Assembly: GCA_031412335.1 (NCBI GenBank)
Contig: JANOCT010000032.1
Location: 108,090 to 172,089, forward strand
Direction: 5' to 3'
Origin: JBBQYA01 sp031412335
Lineage (GTDB): Bacteria > Bacteroidota > Bacteroidia > Sphingobacteriales > Sphingobacteriaceae
Length of the DNA stretch: 64,000 nt
Both the position numbers and the translations under genes were made by a program. The notes beneath the pieces were generated by a model. The model worked only from the letters and a program-made list of their open reading frames with translations, did not search any database and was not told where the DNA came from. How positions within the stretch are numbered: position 1 is the first letter of the stretch; every line of letters starts with the position of its first letter. Positions 34,449-44,576 of the stretch are shown here, one piece after another.

Positions 34449-35477
34449 TTATTGTTTAACAAACTTCTTGACAAGAATTCTATCATTCATAATTACGTTA
34501 ATCAAATAAACTCCACTGGATAAATTTGAAACGTCGAAAGTTTTTTGATAATTTCCATTTACATTTTCTGATGGATCACTTAAAATCAATCTTCCAGTAA
34601 TATCTCTTAATTCAGTTTTAACATTTACACTTTGCTCAAACCAAGTGAATAAGGTAATATTTTGATTGGTAGGATTTGGATAAACTGTAATTGCCTGCTC
34701 AAATAAATCTGGTTGAGTAGCTGGAACATTATCAATTGGTTTTATTTTAAATTCTTCTCCACTTTGTTGTGGATTTTCTCCACCTGGTGGCAAAGCAGCA
34801 GGTTTTATATGTGTAAGAAAATTAATACTGCCCGTTTTTACCGTTGTCCCATCCAAAAACTGGGAAAAGGTGTGTTTAAATGTTTTTTGTTGAGCATCAA
34901 ATGTACCTCCTCTTAATTTGAATTGGAATTCTAAACCGCGTTTTTCATTTGCATATAATTGTATCTGTTCCAACCTAAACCCATAACGATCAGTTAATTT
35001 TATTTTAGTAGAGTTAGGTATTAATGCAAATCCAGTTCCTTTCTTTCCAGTTGCTGACCATCTGCCATAAAGTTCTGATCCAAGATTGAGAATTATCTCA
35101 CCATACACATTAAAATCCAATAAATTAGTTTGAAAGATATCTTTAAATTCTATAGTATAACTTCTGCTTGCAGCATCAACATTATCTATAAAAGCATAAT
35201 GAAGAATATTGCCGCCAGGACCGTTAATATCATTTGGATTTAGATTCGTAACGATTAAATTTCTGGTAACTATGTCATTATTATTTTTTACGTTTTGATT
35301 TAATGCTTTTTGCGGGGTTGGTAAATCAAATTTTTCAGGAATAGTCATTTTGTATGGAAAAGCGAATGGTAGGCCCTCACTTAAATTTTCTGATTCAATT
35401 CTTGCAAGGATACATACATCAATTTGAACAGGAGGTGTACCAAATTCTGGGAATCTTGTGGAAGTGGTGGATTCCAA
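34449..35477 (-). CDS. C-terminal fragment of a frameshifted T9SS-secreted metalloprotease
   Basis: About 340 residues with no signal peptide; the apparent start at 35477 is a TTG inside the preceding gene and is probably not used. The fragment holds an ordered beta-rich region and a T9SS type A sorting domain (last about 80 residues, AITVYPNPTNQNITLFTWFE and a SSGVYLINVIMND segment). Its sequence continues the preceding reading frame: PEFGTPPVQIDVCI follows naturally on WNPPLPQ once one base is restored near 35449-35455. Restored, the pair gives one protein of about 1359 residues. It is listed apart because the given bases encode two frames. Confidence 0.85.
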   Translation of the reverse strand: MESTTSTRFPEFGTPPVQIDVCILARIESENLSEGLPFAFPYKMTIPEKFDLPTPQKALNQNVKNNNDIVTRNLIVTNLNPNDINGPGGNILHYAFIDNVDAASRSYTIEFKDIFQTNLLDFNVYGEIILNLGSELYGRWSATGKKGTGFALIPNSTKIKLTDRYGFRLEQIQLYANEKRGLEFQFKLRGGTFDAQQKTFKHTFSQFLDGTTVKTGSINFLTHIKPAALPPGGENPQQSGEEFKIKPIDNVPATQPDLFEQAITVYPNPTNQNITLFTWFEQSVNVKTELRDITGRLILSDPSENVNGNYQKTFDVSNLSSGVYLINVIMNDRILVKKFVKQ

Positions 35478-38400
35478 GGTAAAGAAAAAACTTTTTCTTG
35501 TCCAGGTGCTATTAATTGGTTGGTGTTACTTAGCACAAAACCATTGCCGGTAGTTATTTCTCTGCCTTCAGGTTTACCATTAGAACTATTTGCGGTTTTC
35601 CAATCTTGATCCCAATCTTCTCCAGTTGATGATTTAGTCCAATATAATCTTATAGCATGCTTATTAATTGGAGGTGTAATGCAACCCACATTCCGAATTC
35701 TAAAGTTTACGTAATTGGGTGCAGCTGCAAAATATTCAGGATTTTCGTGCTCAGTATTACTAGTCCCACTTGTTTTTCTATTCCAAATATCAGGACTATT
35801 CCAAATATCCCAATGTACTTGGTTGTTTGGCTCATCATATACATCTTCATAACTATCTCGCATAGCATAGTTTACAGTTTGAGATATTGTTAAATCTACT
35901 TCAATTATTCTGCTTGTTACAGTAGGTTCAGCAGCGTTATCAATTACAGTGAGTTTGTATTTTACTTTCCGAGTATTGTTAACTAATGAACAAGCTGTCA
36001 CAGTTGGCTGCTCTGCATAATTATTATTAATTGTAGCAGAATTACCCGTCAAAGCCTCCCAATAATAATAATAGGGTGGCACACCACCATTTATTCTAGG
36101 TTGCAGAATTGGTAGAGTTGCAGGAATAGAAAAACTTGGTGCACATTTACAAGAAATACTTATACCTTCCAATTGCATTTTTTGGCTAGAAGTAGCATAG
36201 CAACCGATAGCAGTTTTGTTTGCTGCGGTAATAGTAAAAGCGCTACATGCACTAGCTGGGTTGTAGGCAAGGCTGGCCGTCATTACATCGTTGCCACCAT
36301 CGATGTCGTTTTGAGACAGGGTTGTTTTTATAACACCTGGAGGAATACTAGGAAACATCATATCGGCATTTAAAGTATGGTCTAAATTACTGACATGGCC
36401 AAACTCATGAAGGATTGCAGAATAAAAATGATTTTCTGTATTTAATATTGGACCAGCAATACTATAATTCCAAGGTCTGTTAGATCTGATTTTAATATCT
36501 TGCCCATTATAAAACTGACCAGTAGTACAAGGACTAATATAAGTTGAAATTAAAGTATTTGCCTTGAGTGGATCGTTTTCCACTTCAAAATAAATAGTAG
36601 TTATACCATCTGAATTATTATATTTAGGATTAGCTGTAGATGTTGTTATAGTTCCTAAAACCATATTTATTCCCGTAGCGCAACTCCATTGGCGCATAGC
36701 CGCTCGTATGCATTTCATAGCCTCAGGATTATCAAACACTTCTTTATCAACGTTAAATTTCAGTTTTTTATCAGGAGTATTTGAAATAGTATAGCCTACT
36801 TCATTATATCGAGGCTTTGTTCCTTGGTCGCTAGTAAAGATGGAATAATCAATAACAATAGAGCGAGGCAAACTAATTTGATTTATATCGGATACAACCG
36901 CAAATGTGCCTGTGCCTGGAGTTGGATCGTTTTGATTAACAGTTTGACCAATAAAATCAACAACAGATGGAATTTTTATTTTTATTTGATTATTATTCCA
37001 AGAAACAACATCATTAAAATTTAAGTTCATCAATCCTACTTTAGTATCTGCATCATTAAAAAATCTAATTAAGCCTTCATCGCCAAAAAACTTACCATCT
37101 ATAGTAACAATTTCTCCCGTGCCACCTTTAAAAGTAGTAGATGGAGAGCTTACATTGTTTATAACTGGTTTTAATGGTATATGGTCTTCAACATCTGTAG
37201 AGGATGCATTGTAATCTAACCACATAGTTTGAGTAGGACTATTTGCATATTGACTTAACGAACTACTATTCATTTGCGCTGTATTAAAAGTAATATTTGT
37301 TGTGCCCGCAGTTGAATTCAAAAGTTTCATTTTTACATGAAAAACAGGATATTCAATATTAGCCAATACTTGAATGTTATTTACTCCAAAAAGAACAAGG
37401 TCTGTATTATACATATCGAATACTGCACCGTTTGGGCTAACATAAATACCTACATCGTAAGTATTAAAAGTTGGACTAACGGTTGCTTGAATATTCGATA
37501 GAACATCAGCATAATTACCAAACATATTTTGATTAAAGTTAAGAACAGCACCACCCGCAGTTAAATAGGTAGTAATACTTGAATTTACAACTACATCGAA
37601 CTCTAGGTAAGTATTACCACCAGTAATGACTGTGTAATATTCGTTTTTAATAAAATAAGATAGTGTTGCATTATTCTTTTTTTGTTGCTTCAATAGCTTT
37701 CGCTTTTCTTTTGGGCCTAAAGGTTTGCTCATTTTTTTGTGAAATTCAATCGCTTTTTTGAGATCCTCTTCGTTTTGTTTTAGTACTTCTGTGTCTGTAG
37801 GTTTATAAACTTCTACTGGTGGTATCGGTTCTATTATATTTTTCCAATTTGGTCTCATACCAGGATGAGCATCTAACCATTCTTTTGCTGTCATTTGACG
37901 GAAAACTGATCCATCATTGTAACTTAATTTAATTTCAGGATATCGAAAAAGGGTATCGTATAGATCACTAACTTTTTTTAAACTTTTAAACCCATAAGGC
38001 ATTTCAACTTCAGTTGTATCTCTAGAACTATTACCATATTTTAATTCGTTCTTCACTAACATTTCCTTGTCTTTGTAGGTATATGTGTCAAAATTGAGGA
38101 AGTATTGAATCGCATTGATATTGTAATCATCTGAAAATTGAAATTCCAAACCAACTTTACTAATTTTATAAATTAACCATAAAGAAGTTACCCCCTCATA
38201 GGTAAAATTGTTAATCTTTTTATCTTTATTTTGATATTTTTGATAATAGGCTCTATCACCCGAATCAATCTCTGACTTATAAATTAAATTAAACGAAGGC
38301 AAGTTTCCTTTAAAAGATTTATGAACTTTTAAAAAGCATTTTCTATAAAACCTCTCATTTTCTGTCACAATTTCTATTTTAGTGATTGTTGCCTCAAAAA

Positions 38401-38527
38401 TAAAATTAGCAGGTTTTACATAATCATTGTAAAAAGTAGTAGGTGCGGCTCGATCTGAAATGATATTTTGTGCTAAAACATTGCCTGTAATAAAGCAAAG
38501 CATTAATAAAAAGATTAATTTTTTCAT
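35381..38527 (-). CDS. Secreted metzincin-like metalloprotease, N-terminal and catalytic part (frameshifted)
   Basis: 1048 residues, beginning with a clear signal peptide (about 1-19, ending VLAQN). An IPT/TIG-type immunoglobulin domain lies at about 452-525 (GEIVTIDGKFFGDEG). The catalytic region contains HEFGHVSNLDH (His707, Glu708, His711, His717), the three-histidine zinc site of matrixin-like metzincins, with MMFPS (723-727) as the likely Met-turn. The glycine normally inside the site is asparagine (N714). A later PKD/Ig-like region precedes the point where the frame shifts, about residue 1024. The last 24 or so residues after that are out of frame. Secretion through T9SS depends on the shifted C-terminus. 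Confidence 0.88.
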   Translation of the reverse strand: MKKLIFLLMLCFITGNVLAQNIISDRAAPTTFYNDYVKPANFIFEATITKIEIVTENERFYRKCFLKVHKSFKGNLPSFNLIYKSEIDSGDRAYYQKYQNKDKKINNFTYEGVTSLWLIYKISKVGLEFQFSDDYNINAIQYFLNFDTYTYKDKEMLVKNELKYGNSSRDTTEVEMPYGFKSLKKVSDLYDTLFRYPEIKLSYNDGSVFRQMTAKEWLDAHPGMRPNWKNIIEPIPPVEVYKPTDTEVLKQNEEDLKKAIEFHKKMSKPLGPKEKRKLLKQQKKNNATLSYFIKNEYYTVITGGNTYLEFDVVVNSSITTYLTAGGAVLNFNQNMFGNYADVLSNIQATVSPTFNTYDVGIYVSPNGAVFDMYNTDLVLFGVNNIQVLANIEYPVFHVKMKLLNSTAGTTNITFNTAQMNSSSLSQYANSPTQTMWLDYNASSTDVEDHIPLKPVINNVSSPSTTFKGGTGEIVTIDGKFFGDEGLIRFFNDADTKVGLMNLNFNDVVSWNNNQIKIKIPSVVDFIGQTVNQNDPTPGTGTFAVVSDINQISLPRSIVIDYSIFTSDQGTKPRYNEVGYTISNTPDKKLKFNVDKEVFDNPEAMKCIRAAMRQWSCATGINMVLGTITTSTANPKYNNSDGITTIYFEVENDPLKANTLISTYISPCTTGQFYNGQDIKIRSNRPWNYSIAGPILNTENHFYSAILHEFGHVSNLDHTLNADMMFPSIPPGVIKTTLSQNDIDGGNDVMTASLAYNPASACSAFTITAANKTAIGCYATSSQKMQLEGISISCKCAPSFSIPATLPILQPRINGGVPPYYYYWEALTGNSATINNNYAEQPTVTACSLVNNTRKVKYKLTVIDNAAEPTVTSRIIEVDLTISQTVNYAMRDSYEDVYDEPNNQVHWDIWNSPDIWNRKTSGTSNTEHENPEYFAAAPNYVNFRIRNVGCITPPINKHAIRLYWTKSSTGEDWDQDWKTANSSNGKPEGREITTGNGFVLSNTNQLIAPGQEKVFSLPWNPPLPQDSQNLVHLLFKLMYVSLQELNQKI

Positions 38528-38760
38528 AAGTGTAGTTTTATAAAATGTAGAATGATTTATTTTTCATCAAACATTTAAAAGTACTTAAACTTATTAGCTT
38601 TTAATAACAAGTTTTTGTTAAGTTTATGTTAAATGTGTAAATCAATTTGTGAAAAGTCTAAAAAATTATTGAATCAGTTTCAATCTATCAACCTCTTAAT
38701 GAATTTGAATTTATCATTCGTTTCACTCACATTCACTCAATGCTAATTCATTCAAAAATG

Positions 38761-38768
38761 TAGATTTG
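38761..38768 (+). promoter_or_regulatory. -7 element upstream of fumC
   Basis: TAGATTTG at 38761-38768 matches TAnnTTTG; no TTG is at the ideal -33 position. Transcription from here starts about 55-60 bases before the internal ATG at 38833. The other bases of the gap 38528-38832 show no gene. Confidence 0.5.
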
Positions 38769-38832
38769 TGAAAAATAGAAAGTGAGAATTTCTATTAATA
38801 AAAATTGCTTTCATAAAATAGAATTAAACACT

Positions 38833-40227
38833 ATGAAAATACGAATAGAACATGACACTATGGGCGCTGTAGAAGTTGCTGCAGATAAATATTGGGGTGC
38901 ACAAACAGAAAGATCGCGCAACAATTTTAAGATTGGAAAAGAAGGCAGCATGCCTTTGGAAATTGTACATGCTTTTGCATATTTAAAAAAGGCTGCTGCA
39001 CAAGCTAATTCAGAATTAGGTGTTTTGAGCAGTGAAAAAATGGAGAAAATTGCCGCCGTATGCGATGAAATATTAACTGGAAAGCACGATGATGAGTTTC
39101 CATTAGTAATCTGGCAAACCGGCTCTGGTACACAAAGCAACATGAATGTTAATGAAGTAATTGCAAACCGTGCGCATGTGTTGGCGAATAAGGAACTAGG
39201 TGTTGGCGAAACAGAGATACATCCGAATGATGATGTTAACAAATCTCAATCTAGCAATGATACTTACCCAACTGCTATGCACATTGCTGCCTACAAAATG
39301 GTCATTGAAACCACTATTCCTGGGGTCGAAAAACTTTGCACAACCTTACAATTAAAATCAGAAGCTTTTGCTGGAATTGTAAAAATTGGCCGAACTCATT
39401 TGATGGATGCAACACCACTTACCTTGGGGCAAGAATTTTCGGGTTATGTTTCTCAATTGCAACATGGATTGAAAGCCTTGAAAAACACCTTAGATCATTT
39501 GTCTGAATTGGCTTTAGGTGGAACTGCTGTCGGTACAGGTATCAACACACCTAAAGGCTATGATGTATTGGTAGCTAAAAAAATAGCTGAGTTAACTGGC
39601 TTGCCATTTATTACTGCAAAAAATAAATTTGAAGCACTCGCTGCGCACGATGCCATGGTCGAAACGCATGGAGCGTTGAAACAATTAGCTGTTTCATTGA
39701 TGAAAATTGCCAATGATATTAGAATGTTGGCTTCTGGACCAAGAAGTGGAATTGGTGAATTAATGATTCCTGAAAATGAACCTGGATCGAGCATAATGCC
39801 GGGAAAAGTAAATCCTACTCAACCAGAAGCTTTGACAATGGTTTGCGCCCAAGTAATGGGAAATGATGTTTCGATAACCATTGGCGGTATGAGTGGACAT
39901 TATGAATTAAATGTTTTCAAACCATTAATAGCTTCCAACTTTTTACAATCTGCCCGATTAATTGGCGATGCATGTGTGTCTTTCAATGACCATTGCGCAA
40001 TCGGAATAGAACCAAATCATGCAGTTTTAAAAAAGAATTTGGAAAACTCCTTGATGTTGGTGACAGCATTGAACCCATATATTGGATATGAGAAAGCAGC
40101 AAAAATTGCTAAAACTGCCCATAAACAAGGAACATCATTACGAGAAGCAGCATTGGAACTTGGATATTTAACCAATGAACAATTTGACGAATGGGTAAAA
40201 CCAGAAAAGATGATTGGGGGTTTATAA
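38833..40227 (+). CDS. fumC: Class II fumarate hydratase
   Basis: About 464 residues from the ATG at 38833, the length of FumC. An upstream in-frame ATG at 38782 would add 17 residues not found in the family. It interconverts fumarate and malate in the TCA cycle. It has the signature GSSIMPGKVNPTQ near the C-terminal third, GSGTQSNMNVNEVIANRA in domain 1 and GRTHLMDATPLTLGQEF. It is the first gene of a five-gene run (lipoprotein, phosphatase, hisS, hutH) with spacers of 3 to 23 bases. Confidence 0.96.
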   Translation: MKIRIEHDTMGAVEVAADKYWGAQTERSRNNFKIGKEGSMPLEIVHAFAYLKKAAAQANSELGVLSSEKMEKIAAVCDEILTGKHDDEFPLVIWQTGSGTQSNMNVNEVIANRAHVLANKELGVGETEIHPNDDVNKSQSSNDTYPTAMHIAAYKMVIETTIPGVEKLCTTLQLKSEAFAGIVKIGRTHLMDATPLTLGQEFSGYVSQLQHGLKALKNTLDHLSELALGGTAVGTGINTPKGYDVLVAKKIAELTGLPFITAKNKFEALAAHDAMVETHGALKQLAVSLMKIANDIRMLASGPRSGIGELMIPENEPGSSIMPGKVNPTQPEALTMVCAQVMGNDVSITIGGMSGHYELNVFKPLIASNFLQSARLIGDACVSFNDHCAIGIEPNHAVLKKNLENSLMLVTALNPYIGYEKAAKIAKTAHKQGTSLREAALELGYLTNEQFDEWVKPEKMIGGL

Positions 40228-40230
40228 TTA

Positions 40231-40725
40231 ATGATGAAGTATCTAATAATAGCTATAGTTTTTTGCTTTTTAATGGGTTGCAGAAGTAATGGAAAATTGC
40301 AACCAGTAGGCGACAATCGTTTGCAAGGAACTTGGCAGGAGCAAAATTCAGTATTAAAAGATTCATTAATAGACGGTGAGTATGCTAATCTGAGATTAAG
40401 TTGTGATAGTTTTTATTTGATATTGGATGTTTTTTCAAAAGAAAATGTGCGTGGCGATACCTGCTATGGAAATGGAAAATGGAAAGAATATGCAAAAGGC
40501 ACTTATATCATTAAAGACGATACGTTAGCATTGATGGGAGCTTATACCAAAGCTAACTTTAAACAAAAAATTAGTGGTTGTCATCGTATCAATTATTTGG
40601 ATAATTATTATGTGATCCGGTCAATTGACGATAAACAAATGATTTTAAGTGATGTACGTGGTCATGGAAATTTTATATTAAACCGTACTACAACCACTAC
40701 TTGTACTCCGAAAGAAATATTTTAA
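40231..40725 (+). CDS. Fumarase-linked lipoprotein of unknown function
   Basis: A 164-residue lipoprotein: signal MMKYLIIAIVFCFLMGC with the modified cysteine at 17. The mature part begins RSNGKLQPVGDNRLQGTWQEQ and looks like a small beta-barrel of the lipocalin type, with LQGTW resembling a lipocalin G-x-W motif, though this is a guess. It lies three bases after fumC, so the two are almost surely cotranscribed. No enzymatic motif visible. Confidence 0.65.
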   Translation: MMKYLIIAIVFCFLMGCRSNGKLQPVGDNRLQGTWQEQNSVLKDSLIDGEYANLRLSCDSFYLILDVFSKENVRGDTCYGNGKWKEYAKGTYIIKDDTLALMGAYTKANFKQKISGCHRINYLDNYYVIRSIDDKQMILSDVRGHGNFILNRTTTTTCTPKEIF

Positions 40726-40747
40726 TAGCGTTAACCAATCCACCTCC

Positions 40748-41209
40748 ATGAAAATTTTAATGGTATGCCTCGGCAATATTTGCCGTTCACCTCTAGCCGA
40801 AGGTATTCTGAGAAAGATAATTACTAACCATCAATTAAACTGGACAGTCGATTCTGCTGGAACTGGAGATTGGCATGTAGGGCACGCACCAGATAAACGT
40901 TCAATTGCTGTGGCAGGCAAAAATGGAATTGATATTTCTACCTTACGTGGTCGACAATTCAGCACGAATGATTTTAAAACATTCGATCATATTCTGGTTA
41001 TGGATTCAGAAAATTATGCAAATGTTATACGATTGGCCAGCAATGAAACCGAAAAACAAAAAGTAGAACTGCTGTTGAATTATGTAAATAAAGGCAAAAA
41101 CGAGACTGTACCGGATCCATATTGGGACGATTCGCTTTTTTCTCCTGTTTACGATTTGATTTATCAAGCTTGTGAACATTTTGTAGCTTTTCATCAACCA
41201 CAAAATTAG
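40748..41209 (+). CDS. Low-molecular-weight protein tyrosine phosphatase
   Basis: A 153-residue cytoplasmic phosphatase. The P-loop CLGNICRS (Cys7 to Arg13, CX5R, then Ser14) is at the N-terminus, and the general-acid aspartate lies in the VPDPYWDD segment near residue 120. The length and fold match LMW-PTP/arsenate-reductase-like enzymes. It may dephosphorylate tyrosine-phosphorylated exopolysaccharide kinases, but no Wzc-type kinase is in the window. It is the third gene of the fumC run. Confidence 0.93.
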   Translation: MKILMVCLGNICRSPLAEGILRKIITNHQLNWTVDSAGTGDWHVGHAPDKRSIAVAGKNGIDISTLRGRQFSTNDFKTFDHILVMDSENYANVIRLASNETEKQKVELLLNYVNKGKNETVPDPYWDDSLFSPVYDLIYQACEHFVAFHQPQN

Positions 41210-41232
41210 TTGCGAAATAGTACTTTTGGCAA

Positions 41233-42609
41233 ATGGCGATTATAAAACCAAGTTTACCAAAAGGCACACGAGATTTCTCTCCCCTGCAAATGGATCGAAG
41301 AAATTTCATTTTCGATACCATTCGAGCAGTTTTTAAAAAATATGGCTATCGGCAAATAGAAACCCCGTCGATGGAAAACCTATCAACCCTTACCGGAAAA
41401 TATGGCGATGAGGGCGATAAACTTATTTTCAAAATTCTTAATTCAGGCGATTATTTAGCTGATGTGAATGATGAAATGCTACATGAAAAAAATTCAGCGA
41501 AATTAAGTTCAGAAATTGCCGAAAAAGCACTGAGATATGATCTTACAGTCCCTTTTGCGAGATATGTAGTCTCCCATCAAAATGATATTTCATTTCCTTT
41601 TAAACGATACCAAATTCAACCGGTTTGGCGAGCAGATCGTCCTCAGCGTGGCAGATATCGCGAATTTTATCAATGCGATGCCGATGTTGTTGGTTCAGAT
41701 TCATTGTTGAATGAAGCTGAATTTGTACTGATTTATCATGAAGCGTTGAAAAATTTGGGTTTAAAAGATTTTACCATAAAAATTAATAACCGTAAAATAC
41801 TAGCTGGAATTGTTGATTTATTAAACCGTCCGGAATTAATTATAGATATGACGGTTGCCATTGATAAAATGGATAAAATTGGTATTGAAGGAGTTAGTAA
41901 AGAATTATTGGAGAACGGATTTTCTTCAAAAGAAATAGAAACGTTAATTCCGGTATTGGAATTAAAAGGAACTAATTCGGCTAAATTATCAGAATTATCA
42001 ATAATTCTTTCCAATTCAGAAACAGGTTTAAAGGGCATTGCAGAATTGAAAACAGTATTTGACTTGGTTGAAAAACTAAAACCAGAAAATGAATTGGTTT
42101 CGCTAGAATTAGATCTAAGCTTGGCAAGAGGCTTAAATTATTACACGGGAGCAATTTTCGAAGTGAAAAGCAATGAAGTGAGTATGGGTAGCATTGGAGG
42201 CGGTGGTCGCTATGATGATTTAACAGGAATGTTTGGTTTGAAAAACATCAGCGGAGTTGGAATTTCTTTTGGTGCAGATAGGATTTACGATGTACTAGAT
42301 GAGTTAAATTTGTTTGCTGAAGGCGTAAAAGGTGGCACTGAGGTACTCATTATCAATTTTGGAAATGAACAACAGGATTATGGGTTAAAGATTCTAAAAC
42401 TATTGCGCGATAAAAATATTCCATCAGAAATTTATCCAAATCAGGCCAAAGTTCAAAAGCAAATGAAATATGCGGATGATAATGCAATTTCTTATGTCAT
42501 ATTTGCTGGCGACGAAGAGCAAAAAAAAAACTCAGCAACCTTAAAAACAATGAGTAGTGGTGAGCAACAAATTTTGCCTCTTTCCGATTTACTCACTTTT
42601 CTTTCATAA
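41233..42609 (+). CDS. hisS: Histidine-tRNA ligase
   Basis: A 458-residue class II aminoacyl-tRNA synthetase. PKGTRDFSP at the N-terminus, motif 2 with FKRYQIQPVWRADRPQRG and FYQCDADVVG, histidine-binding LARGLNYYTGAIFEV and motif 3 region GGGGRYDDLTGMFG are all present. An anticodon-binding domain (about 365-458) follows. It is directly upstream of hutH, so a charging enzyme and a degradation enzyme for histidine sit in one transcript. Confidence 0.97.
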   Translation: MAIIKPSLPKGTRDFSPLQMDRRNFIFDTIRAVFKKYGYRQIETPSMENLSTLTGKYGDEGDKLIFKILNSGDYLADVNDEMLHEKNSAKLSSEIAEKALRYDLTVPFARYVVSHQNDISFPFKRYQIQPVWRADRPQRGRYREFYQCDADVVGSDSLLNEAEFVLIYHEALKNLGLKDFTIKINNRKILAGIVDLLNRPELIIDMTVAIDKMDKIGIEGVSKELLENGFSSKEIETLIPVLELKGTNSAKLSELSIILSNSETGLKGIAELKTVFDLVEKLKPENELVSLELDLSLARGLNYYTGAIFEVKSNEVSMGSIGGGGRYDDLTGMFGLKNISGVGISFGADRIYDVLDELNLFAEGVKGGTEVLIINFGNEQQDYGLKILKLLRDKNIPSEIYPNQAKVQKQMKYADDNAISYVIFAGDEEQKKNSATLKTMSSGEQQILPLSDLLTFLS

Positions 42610-42624
42610 TCATTCTACCAATTC

Positions 42625-44127
42625 ATGCAGTTTTTAATTTCCGATTCACCGATCAGCATTCTTCAAGTAAATGAAATTATTAATCAAGGTTTAAAACTCG
42701 TATTGTCGGAATCTGCGATTGAAAAAATTTCAACATGCCGAACGTATCTCGAGCAAAAAATTTCAACATCTACTGAACCTATTTATGGAATTAATACCGG
42801 TTTTGGATTTTTACAACATTTACCCATTCAAAACCAGGACATTGAAAAACTTCAACTCAATCTGGTAAGATCTCATGCTTGTGGAGTTGGTGAAGAAGTA
42901 CCGCAAGAGATTGTAAAAATTATGCTTTTGTTAAAAATCCAATCACTTTCGTATGGATTTTCAGGAGTTCAACTAGCTACAGTTCAGCGTTTAATAGATT
43001 TTTATAATGAAAATGTTTTACCCGTAGTTTACAATCAAGGTTCTTTAGGAGCCTCCGGCGATTTAGCTCCTTTGGCTCATTTATCACTACCATTAATTGG
43101 CGAAGGTTGGGTAAATTATAATAACGAAAAGAAAAAATCGGCTGAAATAAATACTCATTTTGGTTGGAATCCGATTACGTTAAAATCAAAAGAAGGCTTA
43201 GCTTTATTAAATGGAACTCAGTTTATGAGTGCCTACGGTATTTATATTCTCACAAAATGTATTCACCTTGCTCAATTTGCTGATTATATTTCTGCTATAT
43301 CATTAGACGCGTTTCATTGTCGAATCAATCCATTTTTTCCTCAGTTGCATCAAATTAGAAATCATAAAGGACAAGCAGATACCGCTAAAATAATTTTCGA
43401 CTTACTTTCGGAAAGCGAAATAAGCAAAACTTCAAAATCACAAGTTCAAGATCCTTATTCTTTTAGATGTATACCTCAAGTACACGGAGCTAGCAAAGAC
43501 GTAATCGAGTTTGCTATCAACACATTTACCATCGAAATAAACTCAGTTACAGACAATCCTACTATTTTTCCGGATGATGATTTAATTGTAAGCGGTGGTA
43601 ATTTTCATGGTCAACCATTAGCATTAGCTTTTGATTTTCTGGCAATAGCTTTAGCGGAATTAGGCAGTATCGCTGAACGAAGAACATTTCAATTAATTTC
43701 GGGCCAGCGTGGTTTACCTAGTTTTCTGGTGTCAAATCCTGGGCTTAATTCTGGATTAATGATTCCACAATATACAGCTGCATCCGTAGCCAGCGAAAAC
43801 AAGCAACTTTGTACACCTGCAAGTGTTGACTCGATTGTATCATCAAATGGGCAAGAAGATCATGTAAGTATGGGTGCGAATGCTGCAAGCAAATGTTTAC
43901 GAGTTGTTCAAAATCTCGAAAAAATACTTGCGATCGAACTTTTTACTTCATCACAAGCCATCGCATTTAGAAGGCCACTTAAAACAGGAATCGAATTAGA
44001 AAATTTATTAAAAGATTATACGTCAAAAGTACCATTTGTAGAAAGTGATCGGGTATTAATGGATGATATTCATGAGTCAATTCGCTTTATTCAGAATTAT
44101 AAAATAAACGGATTACGTGAGGATTGA
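42625..44127 (+). CDS. hutH: Histidine ammonia-lyase
   Basis: A 500-residue enzyme that deaminates histidine to urocanate, the first step of histidine degradation. The cofactor-forming Ala143-Ser144-Gly145 lies within GSLGASGDLAPLAH, and Tyr54 in YGINTGFG is the catalytic base. FRCIPQVHGA and VSGGNFHGQPLALAFDF are canonical, and NGQEDHVSMGANAA precedes the helical end. It is the last gene of the run behind fumC, 15 bases after hisS. No terminator is obvious after it. Confidence 0.96.
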   Translation: MQFLISDSPISILQVNEIINQGLKLVLSESAIEKISTCRTYLEQKISTSTEPIYGINTGFGFLQHLPIQNQDIEKLQLNLVRSHACGVGEEVPQEIVKIMLLLKIQSLSYGFSGVQLATVQRLIDFYNENVLPVVYNQGSLGASGDLAPLAHLSLPLIGEGWVNYNNEKKKSAEINTHFGWNPITLKSKEGLALLNGTQFMSAYGIYILTKCIHLAQFADYISAISLDAFHCRINPFFPQLHQIRNHKGQADTAKIIFDLLSESEISKTSKSQVQDPYSFRCIPQVHGASKDVIEFAINTFTIEINSVTDNPTIFPDDDLIVSGGNFHGQPLALAFDFLAIALAELGSIAERRTFQLISGQRGLPSFLVSNPGLNSGLMIPQYTAASVASENKQLCTPASVDSIVSSNGQEDHVSMGANAASKCLRVVQNLEKILAIELFTSSQAIAFRRPLKTGIELENLLKDYTSKVPFVESDRVLMDDIHESIRFIQNYKINGLRED

Positions 44128-44576
44128 TTTTTAAAAGTGCTTAGAATAATTTTTAGTCATTACCCATCGAATATTTTTTGATTTCAATATCAAGCTTTTA
44201 TTAAAGCCATTTAGGAATGTAAATAAGCTATTAAATGTAAATGATAACATTGATATATTTATGCCAAACGGCCTTTTACGTTTTGCGATGTAGAAAAATC
44301 TATTTGAAGAAATAGAAGAATTTTTACAGCAACTCGCATATTGGATTGGTTCGGCTTATCATTACACCCGTTTTTATTTATTAAATACCTTTTTGCTATT
44401 TTCTTTTTTTGAAATAATGGTTTAACTCATTTAAAAAGTATTTTTTTAAAATTAAGTGTGTTAACATATCTCGTACAATTTATTAACAAAAATTTAATAT
44501 GGGTTTTTACTACGTTTTATAAAATATGTTGTATACATTGCGTATATGATTTAAACCCTTAATAAACTAATACCCT
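44128..44576. other. 449-base intergenic gap
   Basis: AT-rich sequence with no convincing gene, hairpin or repeat. No clear TAnnTTTG promoter was found, although the following T9SS gene must be transcribed from within it. Confidence 0.5.

Noticed and set aside
38782..38832. Extended N-terminus of FumC
   Set aside because: The 17 extra residues have no family support; the ATG at 38833 gives the normal length and fits the -7 box at 38761.
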